Shown here piece after piece: positions 45,911 to 57,524 of a DNA stretch of 64,000 nucleotides (the first letter of the stretch is position 1; the number at the start of each line of letters is the position of its first letter). Source of the stretch: Stereum hirsutum FP-91666 SS1 (taxonomy: Eukaryota > Basidiomycota > Agaricomycetes > Russulales > Stereaceae); assembly GCF_000264905.1 (NCBI RefSeq), contig NW_006763144.1, positions 496,001 to 560,000 on the forward strand, written 5' to 3'. The position numbers and the translations under genes were made by a program. The notes beneath the pieces were generated by a model that saw nothing but the letters and a program-made list of their open reading frames with translations, made no database searches and had not been told where the DNA came from.

Positions 45911-46616
45911 GGTTTTTAACCTCCTCGAAGCCAGCATCGTAAACTTGACTGTGGCAGCAATATGTAGTGTCTCCGTATGACTTTTCTCTTCTGTCGTGTC
46001 ATCGTACTTCTTGTGTTTTCACTTGCGTGTCGACCCAATCCGAGCAGAACCTCACGCCTTCGCAAGCGCTCACACCACGAGATGACGCACCAAGCTTTCG
46101 GACCAATGCAACGCCACCAGCATCACTTCGCCACGCCATCTCTCCCCATTGGATCACCGAATCCTCCCAAGACCATCCTCCTCCGTCTTGTCCATCGTCC
46201 TATGGCGTCATCTATGAGCGCAAAATCCTTACTCAACCTGACCGTTTTCGCAGCAGCCTTGTGAAGGCTAACCTTCTCTTGCTCCATTCCTTGATCCGTC
46301 CACACACTGGCAAGACAACGCTCGCCACTGTGCAGGGCTCCGTCGTATCTGTCGTGCCCATTCAGGGAGTAATGCCGGTGCATGCATTTTCTTGCATCAT
46401 CTCGTTCAGTTGTGCCTGAGCACGAAATGCATACCTTGGAGTATATGAACTTGGCGTCGGAATGCATATGCAACAAGGGTTTCGGTTCCCCACATTCTCT
46501 TCTCCCCACAACCTCTGTCTGCCCCAGTCTACCCCGGATTGCGATACTTGCCTTCTCCGCTATTCTAGCACCACTACTCTTGGACTCGAATAGCTTCATA
46601 GCCCTCGGAAATAACG
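45911..46616. other. Intergenic between the two Ohr-like genes
   Basis: Plus-strand frames at 45967-46419 show no family. It contains the promoter of the second copy. Confidence 0.4.
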
Positions 46617-47683
46617 ATGTCTGTATCGCGACTCAGGACGGCACTTTTACTTTCGCGTTATGGCGGTCTTTCGAGAACGCGTACCAATATTAATATGCTG
46701 GCGACCACCCCAACTCTACGAACGATGCGTGTATCGCAGAGCAGAAGATCGATTGTTACGATCAGAGACCATATCGTACGTTTGTTTCCTGCGCCTTTCC
46801 TCCTTTCCAACTCCCAACCTACCCCTTGCTCCTGAACATCCACATCCTGCCACCGTTCATAACTGCCCCATCTTCCCCTTCGTGAACCCTGAACTGACTT
46901 TCCCATTCCCCCGCCTCGACAATCCTGCTCATTCCGAGTCCATTCTACAGTACTTCGCCACAGCAACAGCCTCCGGGCCCGGCCGCTCAGGTCACGTAAT
47001 TAGTGAGGGCGGAGGCGACGCGCCGCTCGAGCTCGATATGGCACCGCCGAGGGCGGCGGGGGGTAGTGGGAAGGGACATAATCCGGAGCAGTTGCTTGCG
47101 CTGGGATATAGTTGTGAGTACCGTTTCGTCATTGTGTTGATTGGTGTTACCCGAATAGTTCACCGAACATGATTCTGTTGTTCTCCACTTTTCTCTACAT
47201 ATGCACGCCCCACCATGCCATGTTAGCCTGCTTTCTCGGGGCAATTCAGCTTTGCGCTTCTAAAGCTGGGAAACCACATGCGGCGGACGACGCGAAGGTG
47301 CACGCGAATGTTTATCTGGGACGCCCGGAGCCGAAGGAGGGGTCCAATGGCAATGGAAATGGTTTGAATGGAGGGGTCACGAATGGTAATGGCAACGGAG
47401 GGAAAGACGGGCCAGCGCTTGGGCTGAGGGTAGGTCTGTGCGTGGAGGGGGTGGATGATGATGGAATTATTCAGGCTGCCCATGCGGTGAGCATTTTATT
47501 TTCGCCCTCTCTTTTCCGTAGTGGGTTGTAGAGGATTGGCGTTGTGCAGTGTGGCAAAAAAATATTCCTGAGGGTCGTAAGTTCGGTGCTGATCGTTTTT
47601 TTTTCGATTCACTTGTGGTATAGACATGTCCGTTTAGCAACGCGCTCACGGAAGGTATCGAGGTTGAGATCACGAAGGCGTGA
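46617..47683 (+). CDS. Ohr/OsmC-like organic hydroperoxide reductase 2
   Basis: Four exons (46617-46775, 46951-47113, 47227-47486, 47624-47683) give 213 residues in frame. The N-terminus (MSVSRLRTALLLSRYGGLSR) again looks mitochondrial. Family motifs: YFATATASGPGRSGHVISEG, GHNPEQLLALGYS then SCFLGAIQL with the first active Cys, KVHANVYLGR, GLRVGLCVEGV, and CPFSNALTEGIEVEITKA with the second active Cys. Compared with copy 1 it carries an inserted Asn/Gly-rich loop (NGNGNGLNGGVTNGNGNGGK) and lacks the conserved GRDG...KSDD block. Both cysteines remain, so it is probably active. The pair likely arose by old tandem duplication. Confidence 0.88.
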
Positions 47684-48491
47684 AGATTAATATTGTGAGG
47701 GGCCGTGTGGCTACGAAGAGATCGTTCTGTGATGATGGTGGAGCAGAGCTGAACGCAGAGGATGGACGACGTTTTCACCCGTAGATGAGAGTAGACGGAC
47801 TACTACAGTGCCAATGTACTTCGTATGGCTTCATCGTTTGAGCCTGATATGTGCTGTATAGCTAGTATACCTCTGCATCTTGATTACTTGTGATTCTATG
47901 CACTACCTTGATCGGTTTTGTAGTTTTGCGGATGAAGTCGCAAATTGTGGCCCTTCCCTTATTCCGGAATCCGGGCCACACTACTTACTGCTAAATCCAC
48001 TCCGCGACTCCGTTATTTACAGCAAGCTTTCCGCAGATCCAAGACGAGACCGCGTCTGCATCATCCATACAACCTTTTATTTGCTTGCTTGACAACCCGA
48101 CGAAATGCCAGGATCACATCGAGAACATGTGCAGGTGTGGGACTTCGCCGTGGTCACTCTGAAACCTTTCCCACTGGACTCTGGACTCGAAAATCGGCTA
48201 CGGAGCGGTCTTTACGGTATCCGTCTTTACACGATACAGTGCCCTCCCTGATTCTGCCATTCACGAAACCCTAAGCCAACATCCTGGATCATTTTTTGAG
48301 GACCAACGAATTTATATAGTCAGGGGCACTGCCGCTTCTTGAGTCCCGAGACCGCTCTCTCACTCTACGACATACAAATTCTCTCGTTCTCCGTCTCTTT
48401 CCCCTTTCGTTCTGGGTCGCGGATCGCACAAAGCCAAACTTTGCACCAGAACAGGTCCCCGTCCGTCTAACTCAAAATTTCTTATGCCATA
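47684..48491. other. Intergenic; promoter of the AlkB-type gene
   Basis: No supported gene. A CT-rich leader precedes the ATG at 48492. Confidence 0.45.
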
Positions 48492-51400
48492 ATGGACGAC
48501 AACGGGGACTCGGATGCGAGTTCAGAGCTCCCGCCTCTGACGCCCTCTCCTCCTCCAATAATCCAACACTTGCCCGTTCCTACTAGTGTTCACGCACCTT
48601 CTCGAGACTTCTCATCCTCGCCGTCGCCTCCACCAGCAAAACGGACGCGCGCTCAAACTAAAACTGCTCGGGATCCGAGCCCAGAACACGACCCAGAGAT
48701 GCGTTTCCCGCGGTCATGGAATGACCGGTCGCTACTCCAGGATGAACCGTTCAAGTCGTGGTTTACCCTACGGGCTAATGAGGAGGATGGTAGAGAGAGA
48801 TTGGTGGACGGATCGGGTGGAGTAAAGGGCAAAGACAAGGAGACAGGGAAGGAGGGTGTGGATTGGGGGAAGAAAATGGTTAGGGAGCTGAGAGGGAGTT
48901 TCGGGGTGAGTTTTCTTTCGTTCTTTCTTCGCATATTGAGTCGGTCAGGTCCTCTCTTCGTCGTGCATTTTGAATACGCTATGGGGCAAAGAGTGGTGAT
49001 AGCAGACGTTGGCTTCTGCTTCCGTGAACGACGCGTCTTGACGCGTCTCGCTGCCGCGTGGCAGTCGCGAACTTCACCGCTGTTACGTCCGAGTCGTACA
49101 TCTTTCCATCACATGTCCACAATATCCAATCGCATGTTACTGACGCACATATCCTACTCTTCATCCCTGGGATATCACCATCTAGCTAAGAGCAGCTCAA
49201 ACATGGTTCAACTTCGTTTTCAATACCAACGAGCCCGCCGGGCCTCGCAGGCCTCACCTCTCACGCAACTCTGATGCTACGAGGGTGACATCGAAGGATG
49301 AGTCCGCGGTGGCGTTCTTTGCCGGTTTTTATTGGGGTCTGAGGAAGATTATCCGCAACTCCGCACAGTTTTTGGAGGAAACGGATGAGGATATGGAGAA
49401 GCGGGAGTGGGAGGAAGAGAGGAAGTTGGTGAGGATGATCAATAAGGAGAGAAAAAGGAGAGGGATCGAGGGCAAATTCGTGCCTCCCGTGATACAAACG
49501 GGAGAAGAGGAAGGTTCTCTGGGGTCGGAGGAGGAGGGAGAGGGAGTGAGTTCGGATGTGAAGAGGGATGCTGAGGGTAGGAGTGGCAAGGAAGGGTCAG
49601 ACAACGACCATGACGGGGTCTCCTCGGAGGATGAAAGTGGCCCGTGGCCGACCACGTCAGTCCGCAGCCTCTACCCACATCAAAAGTCAAAGACAGCCAA
49701 GCCAAGCCCCAGTCGCTTTGTTTCGAGTCAGGATGTGGCCCAGACAGAAGACTCTGCCCCTGTGTCTACGCCTGTTCCTGCGCCTAAACGACGAGGCCGA
49801 CCAAGGAAATCTAACCCAAACTCGCTCGCTCTCTCCGAGGCCATATCCGCTTCTTTACCGTCCGCCGCCCGCACCGCAAAGAAAACGCGAAGTGAAGAGT
49901 CGAAGCAGAATCCCGGAGAATCGGTCAATGTGGTGGACGAGTCCGATGGTCCTCCTTTGAGACCCAAAAAGAAAGGCAGCGGCCGTCCGAGGAAGGGTAT
50001 TGTGGTGTCCGACGCCGACGCCGACCCTGTTCGCGTCGACGAAGGCCATGACGATTCACATTTACGGTCGGCGGCTACGAACGAGCTTTCTCAGTCTGCT
50101 GATGGTGGTCTTGGAGAAGATGCACCAGCCAACTCAGTCGTTCACGAGCCCATCTTGAACTCTATGTCCGAATCCGTCCCGACTCCAGCTCCTCTTCCCG
50201 ACGTATCGTCCACAGCGGACACAGACGCAAGATCAGTTAAAAAGAGCGTGAAGCTCAAAAGGCGCGAGAAGGACGAAAGGGAGCTTGTCCAGAAGAAGAA
50301 TACCGTCGGTGCTTGTGTCGATACTGCGAACATCATTGACTCTGGCTCGGGGAAGAGGACGGGGAGAACGAAGTCGAGGACGGCTGATGAAGTGCCTGCT
50401 GAAATAATGGGTAATATCCACTCTTATTTCTTCCCGCGTAAGCGACCGTAATGCTCACGAGTATATGTGCTGATTATGATGTTCTTTTTGTAGAAGACGG
50501 ACCTGCCACCCGCGGCCGGACCTCGTGCGCCACACCACTCGCCACACCTCATCCGACGGACTCCGCTGCCCCAGATGGGACCACCGTGCCTACAAAGACC
50601 CCGAAAACGCGCCGAAATCGTTCGTCTATACCACAGGCTTCTGCAGCGACTCCATACGACGCAGTAGATGCACCCCCCGAAGTCAATTCCGTCAATGCCG
50701 TTGCCACATTCGACGAACTGTCTAATCAAGCTCAAACATCTGAGACCGCGCCTGTTGTCACGGTAAAGACGCCCAAGGCTCAGAAAGGGAAGAAGCGTTC
50801 TCGGGTCGACATCGAGCAGGAGGACATCGATGGGAATGCTGTAGCGGATCAAGAACGTGAAGCTCTCGAGCCTAGGAGAACAAGGTCTGGCGCGATCGTA
50901 GATGCTGCTGTGTTGAGTAAGTCTCCTATATTCACTTCCCGTTGCGTAGTGAAAGCCTAAATTTATTGTTGTTATCATTCGCAGGTAACCAGCTCGCTGG
51001 TGATCCTGGTCGCACGATCACTGCCTCTCGTACGAGAAAGTCTAGCAAGAAATCTATAGCAGACGTCGAGCAAAAAGACGCCGAAGAGGGTGGGGCCGCT
51101 GAGGATGTTTTGTCTCATAGACGAACGAGATCAGGGTCGATTGTAGACCCTTTCGTACCCTGTAAGTTTTCACTATCGGATAATATAACTGTGGTAATTC
51201 GCTCAATAGTGCGATTGTTGCCACTGTTTGTAGCCAATGAGCTCCCTGGCGGCTCCAACCAGACAGATTATGTCTCCGTTCGTATCGTACACCCCGGCTC
51301 GGTATCGCTTCCTATATGTTCAAGTCGCTCCTTGAAGCGCGATGGCCCCATGGCCTCTGAAACTCGTCCTGAAGACGGCGCCGACGTCAACACTAGAGAC

Positions 51401-54400
51401 GAGACTTCACGTCAGGACCGTGATTCACTTCTGACGAGTACCGAGGTGGAGAAATCATCTGCCAGTGCCGTGAAGGACTCGACAAAGAGCAAGAGGAAGA
51501 AACGCAAGTCCGAACAAGACGTCTCAGCGACAGCGATGGTCGATCGTCGAGTGGAGGTGGAAGGTCAGAATCAGAGGAAGAAGCTAAGGAGTCGTGGTGT
51601 GGACAATCTTGAAGAGCAGGAGTTGGTTGGCCCTTCTGTGGCGCTCGCGAAAGACAAGAGGGGGAAACGCAAACGAGCCGATAGCATTCGAGGAGAAGAA
51701 GAAGAAGACGCAACAGAACCGTCCAAGTCGAAGGTTAGTGTCGGGTCCCTCGCTTGGGCCCCAAGGACATGGGTGCTGAATCTCTTCTTCAGACCGCAAA
51801 ACACGCGACTCGCGTTGTTGAAGAAGACGGACCCTCCCCCGCTGCTGCGCCGAACACTACCGCCATTAAGAGAAAGCGTCGACAGGTCATCGACTCAGAG
51901 TCGGAATCAGAGACGGATCCAGCAGAAACGAAGAGGACGAAGGTTTCGGCCGTGGCCGAAGCCCAGACACATGGCCAACGTGTCGGATCAAAACTCTCAC
52001 GCTCAAGGAACAAAGATGAGACCCAAGCGGGTGACACAACGACCGCTCACTCGAACTCCATCTCTGTAGCCCTTCCGCATCAACCATCTACATACACTGC
52101 TCCTCCTGCTGCTCCTCTCTCTTCTCGTCCACGCAGGGAAGCTTCTTCACACATGCAACAACAAGGTTCCTACAGCGACAAAGCCAGGTTCACTGACTTG
52201 TTAGGCGGGTCTGGGCGAAAACCTTCTGGCTCTTCCGCTCGTCGAATCACTGGCGAATTTGGTCAGCCATCTTCATCGATGCCTCCTCCCGGTCCATCAG
52301 CTTCCAGACCTGTACGACCTCCTGCAGTCGCGTCCTCGAATGCGGCCAAGAATCGCCTCTCTACTCCGTCGTCATCTGTCTCGCTTGCTCGTCTCGAAAC
52401 TTCACGTCCGACGAACACCTTTAATAGGACTCAGACTGGAAGTTTTGGTTCTGGAAAGGATGCTTCTGCCTCAGGGGTTCGGACTGCAGCGATGAGTGGC
52501 AAGAGCAAGCAAAAGTTGGTAGAGATATCTGCATCAAAAACGACACCGCGCCTCCCCTGGGAGACGCTGACAAGGAATTATCCGAAGTTCAAGAAGAATA
52601 AGCCCCCTTGTCTCGAGAAGAACACGCCGAATCCGGTAGATACGCAATTGACCTCGAGTAACTCACCCTCGACGACAGTGGTCGACTTTGCGGGGCCGAA
52701 TCCTTCGGTCGAATCTAGCATGGTGTCGGACACCTTGGACCGGGTACTGACTGTCCAGCGTCTTCCAAGCAAGCTTCCTTCCCCATGCCTTGTGTCACGC
52801 AATGTGAGTGTTTCACAAAACGTACCTGTCAACACTTTTTTCTGATCGGGAGACCTCGCTGGCTGAACACCCTACGCAGCTACCACAATTACCCACAACC
52901 ACTGAACAATCATCGGAAACCTCAGACGAGCGCAGAGTTTCGGAGAGCTCGGACTCGGGAGTGGAGGGATCAGTTACGGTGCCTCGTATCGAGCCCGTCA
53001 TCGTTCCTCTCCCTCAAGACGAAGGCTCAGATACGTCGGCCTCTCCTCGAAAACAGACGCATAGACCCGCGAAGGCATCGACCTCCCATGACAAGTCTGA
53101 CAAGCAGAAGATGGTGAGCTCGACTCATGGGACATCCTTACCGTCAGCCAGCTCTGAGGAAACGAAGGATGCCAAGGCCAAAGCACTTGAACCACGATCA
53201 CAAGCACATACAAGCTCGACAACGAAACCCGTCAATGTCAACACGTTTGAGATGCTGGAGTTAGACCGCCAGACGAGAACGAAAGCCCATATCGACAAGA
53301 ATTGTGAGACGATCAAGATTATTCAGTCACTGCATTTCCCGAGGAAGGGGAAGGCTGAGGTGAAGCGAGATGTAGCGTCCTCCGAGGTTGTCTCAGACGT
53401 TGGGAGCGAACAAATCTTTCCGGACCCCTCGACTACTCCTGAGATCTCGACTGTATCTGAAACTGACTCTGGACGGGAAAGGGAAAGGGAGCTGGTCGAC
53501 AAGTTGCTCGATGCCCCATCGGACACGGTGCGTATTGATTCTGATCAGGGACAAGTATATTATAACACTGATTTTTCGCTCGCACCATTCGCTTTTTCTC
53601 TTCACAGAATTCCACCGCGTCGATTCCGCTCATGACGCAAGTCTTCAAGAAACCGCCGCAGAAACCGGCAGGTCGAGCTGTGTCCCTTGTGACCCAGCAT
53701 CCTGTTGTTCCTTCCACGGCCAGGCCGCAATCGCCTTCTGCGACACTTACTGAGGCGCTAGTGGATCACACGACCGCACAAACCTCGATGCCTCTGTCAC
53801 CATCTTCGGCGAACAACGGCAGCGACCCAACTATTCAACTAAGGGAATCCAAACCTCCGCCGCGTCCGAATACCGCGAAGAAACCACAACAATATTTCCT
53901 ACCCTCTCCTGCGCCCAAAGGCTTATTCTCTAAGCCGACTGACCCGTCACAAAAGCAGAAGGCAACGGCAAAGCGCAAGATTGGGGTCTTGAACACGAAG
54001 GAGTCCATCGAGCTTGCAATGGAAAACGAAGGACCGCAGACCAAAAAAGCACGGACGAAGTCGCCTACGCCTTCAGCCCCTGCCGTGAACTTAGCGCGAG
54101 GTCTAGAGAACTGGGTTGATGAAATAGACGCTGATGCCGGCGATGCTCACGAGTCTGTTCAGACCACTCTAGAACAGCCTCGTGAACTCGTTCTTCCTCC
54201 ATTGGAACTTCCTGTTGACGACGAACTGCCCGCGGATGTACCGCTCTCTCGCCCTTCCATCCCGATCACGCCGCCAATATGGGCCGAGGTACGTGTATAG
54301 CCATTCCCGGCGCTGCATCAGACTGACATCGTTCTTAGACCAGACAAGAGCTTTGCGAGTCCTTCGACCACTTCAATAGTTATCAGGGCGGCGTCTACTT

Positions 54401-57319
54401 CTCTAACGAGAGCGTGAAAGGTTATCTCCTGAGCGCTTTTGCGTCTAGGTATGCTTGCCTGTCTGGTTTACTACATTTGCGGACACTGACGTCAATATAG
54501 TCGCGATGTCTTCGAGCATAACGGCAAACTGATCATATCTCATGGGTGAATCGCAGTGTCATTTACTCATATCCCTCTCTTTGACTGATTCTTGCTTTGA
54601 TGATTCATCAGAGGAGGCAAGGCTGAGGCTGTTCACTCTCGCAGCGGTCAGCTGCATACACAAGCTGCGGGTGATCAGCTCGCAGAGGACAAGTCCATTC
54701 GCGCTCTTCTCAACAACTACGAGAACAGGCAGCCGCTCGTGATCGTCGCGGACGATAAGTACAGGCTGTTCCCGTACGATTTGGATGTGAAAGGTTATAC
54801 GTATGTTGTGCTTGGCTGGTATCAGATAACTCATGCGTGGGGTGGGTTCTCATTTGCGTCTCCATGAGTGATTACCCTTTTGATGGTTTGGTCTGGACAG
54901 CTGAGTGTCAGAGGGTAGGCAGCAGTGAGAAGGGCGTAGTGAGATGGAAATTCGCGTTTCAATGGTGCGAGGAGCAAGGACTGCCTTGGTGGTGTAAAAA
55001 AGGTAGTGCAATTTTCCACTCGCCATTTCCATACTCTGAGGCCATGTCTTATGCAACAGATCCAACTTGCGTCGACCAGCCAGCCAGCCTTGCCATACCA
55101 CCCACGTTCGTTGACAAGTCGAATGAGCTTGTTCAGGATGCGAAAGCGAACGAAATGGACAGCGACGCTCCTATCAAGTCCCTCGCTTTCGTTTCAGCTG
55201 ACAAGGCCAAGTCTCTGGACATGGAATTGAGATGGGCTAAGAGAGCAAAGAGGTCTGACACAGTGATTTCCAGGAAAGTGTCTGGTGAGTGTTGCGCAAT
55301 TGTCTATGAAGGCTTTCTCTGATGCACTTGCACAATCATAGTGAAGCAAATGTAGTACGTATGGAAGTAGCCCTTCATTATCTCAATATTACTGACAGAA
55401 ACCCTTTGAAAGCCTCTATCCGACCATCCCTCAGCACATTTGTCTGTCTTGCAACCGAACCTCCTCCCTGGTTTACCTTGACGCAGCCATGTGTCTGAAC
55501 CCAACGTGCACGATGTTCTGGCGCACTGGCGAGGACCACGGAGCTCCTCAGAAGCTCGAGTACAACCCAGAATTTCTCGACCTTTTGAAGTTGCCATTGG
55601 GTGAAGACGCTGCGATACCTGATCTTCGCCCCTTGCCACCTAATATATCTAAAGGTGACACTTTGACGCAGACACGGGGAATGCATTGTCGTCAATGTGG
55701 AAGATTTTCTTCTCGGTAAGTAGCCCTTACTCTTGGTATAGCCTGCAGATGAACAATAATCCCATGTATATATCATCGTAGTTGCAAGTGGGAATGCTGG
55801 GAGTGTAAGTCATGTGGAGTAAGTTATTCTTCAGTCCTACATCTCGATACTATCCTGATGATAATCTCATTGATCAGTCTCAAATCAAGGCCCCCATGGG
55901 CATCAGGGAGCACAAACACTTCTGGACGCTGGATTCGTCGGACGCCATCTCCAAAGTTCCGATGCCTGATAAAGGTGAGCTCGCATCATTTCTCAGCCAT
56001 TTGATCATTAAAGACCGCTCTGCATACTATAGGCGTCCTGAAACTGTCAGCATTGAGGTGGTTTATGGAGGACGGCAAGAAGTGCTCTGTCTTTCTTCGG
56101 ACGTACAAACTACCTATGACCGAGTCAGTTTATTCCCTTCACCGGCTTCCTTCTTACTTTGTTGCTCATTTTATGTCCGCGCAGAGGCGCCAAGATCCAT
56201 GTCATCAGTCCCAATGGTGCATGGGCCAACGACAGGGCGCACAAAATATTTCGTGACTATCAAGAGCAGGCCACTGATGGGACGTTGAAACTACGCCGAG
56301 CGAGTTTGCAGGCTGTATGTCTCTACACTCTCTCCTGCTTAGATACGATGCTGATTTCCTCCTCGCGTGTGCCAGCATAAATGTACCATTCTTTACCCCA
56401 TATTTCCATGGCGCTCCATGCTCATACTATTTTCTTCTAGGCAGAGGCCAGCTTCTTTCCAACTACTTCTCACAGAACAGTTCGTTCACTTTGATCATCC
56501 CTTCGATTCGTTGCTGACTCTAACTTTATGTTCTCTAGGTGGTGCTCCGTATCAGGTAGCCTCATTTCTCGAACTATCCCGAACAGGTCGCTGATGTGTG
56601 TTAACTACTCAGTATATCAGTGGAACAGAAGGCACTGTCCCCCTAGACCGCGCAGCGTCAGCTGTCGTCGATGCTCTGCAGTTGATCCATGACCGGGTGA
56701 ACCAGGTGCTTAAGCTCAGCACGCCGGCGACATTTAACGAGATTCTGACTGCGGCATACATGGAGAGGCAGAAGATGTCTGTGAGTGCTCATTAATTCTT
56801 CGAACCACTAGTCATTTTTGCCGGGGAGCTGATGCCTCGAAAAGTTCCATTCCGATGCCGAGCCCGGCCTCGGACCAATCGTCGCTTCTCTATCCCTCGG
56901 TGCGCCGGCGAAGATGCATTTCCGGTTGCACCACAAGCACCAGACGGCCTCTGTGGCGAACTCGAAGGGATCCAAGAACGCATTGACGATTGTGCTGAAG
57001 CATGTTCGTAGCATCTTTTTCGTGACTCTCCTTCCTCGAAGCTGATGATATACTTATGGGCGGACAGGGAGACGTCTGCGTTCAGGAAGGTTATGACGTG
57101 CAGACCCTCTACGAGTGAGTTTAAATGATTCCAACAAATACGACTCTGCTGAGATGTCTTTCTACGCCCAGACATACCGTCGTCCCCGCCAACTTCCGTA
57201 TCGCCGCTACTGCTCGCTTCATCGACGCTTCCGTAAACTCTGCAAGTGCTGCTCGTTCATCTTCAGCGCAAGTGAGCCGCCGAAGCGCGTCCACTCAGCC
57301 TCGTACTGGCCCTTTCTGA
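48492..57319 (+). CDS. AT-hook, zinc-cluster and AlkB-type dioxygenase fusion
   Basis: About twenty exons give a protein of roughly 2,300 residues. Exon 1 (48492-48905) includes EMRFPRSWNDRSLLQDEPFK. Exon 2 (49186-50410) starts LRAAQTWFNFVFNTNEPAGP and carries AT-hook motifs PKRRGRPRKSN and KKGSGRPRKGIV. Exons 3 and 4 repeat a module ending RRTRSGAIVD / RRTRSGSIVD. A long charged, disordered region runs to about 54.3 kb. Then a conserved domain: LCESFDHFNSYQGGVYFSNE, KGYLLSAFASR, LIISHGGGKAEAVHSRSGQL, YVVLGWYQITHAWAEC. Cysteine clusters follow (CLSCNRTSS, CLNPTCTMFW, CRQCGRF, CKWECWECKSCG). The C-terminus is AlkB-like: SFHSDAEPGLGPIVASLSLG supplies the H-x-D iron ligands, YEHTVVPANFRIAATARF the distal His and 2-oxoglutarate arginine. 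It probably demethylates nucleic acid in chromatin. Exon borders near 55.33-55.42 and 56.3-56.6 kb are ambiguous. Confidence 0.85.
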
Positions 57320-57524
57320 ACCATGCTATGACCTCTATCCGTTTTGATATGCTAAAGTCTACCTTGCTATCCGTGCTATCCTCCATGCATCCTTGCTATG
57401 ATATCGTTGTATATACGACCCATGTTTATTGGATATACGTATTTCTTGGTGGTAGACAGAATGAATGAGCAAACACCGATCCCAATACACCTATCCGACG
57501 AACTTCGACCGATCTTATACTTTC

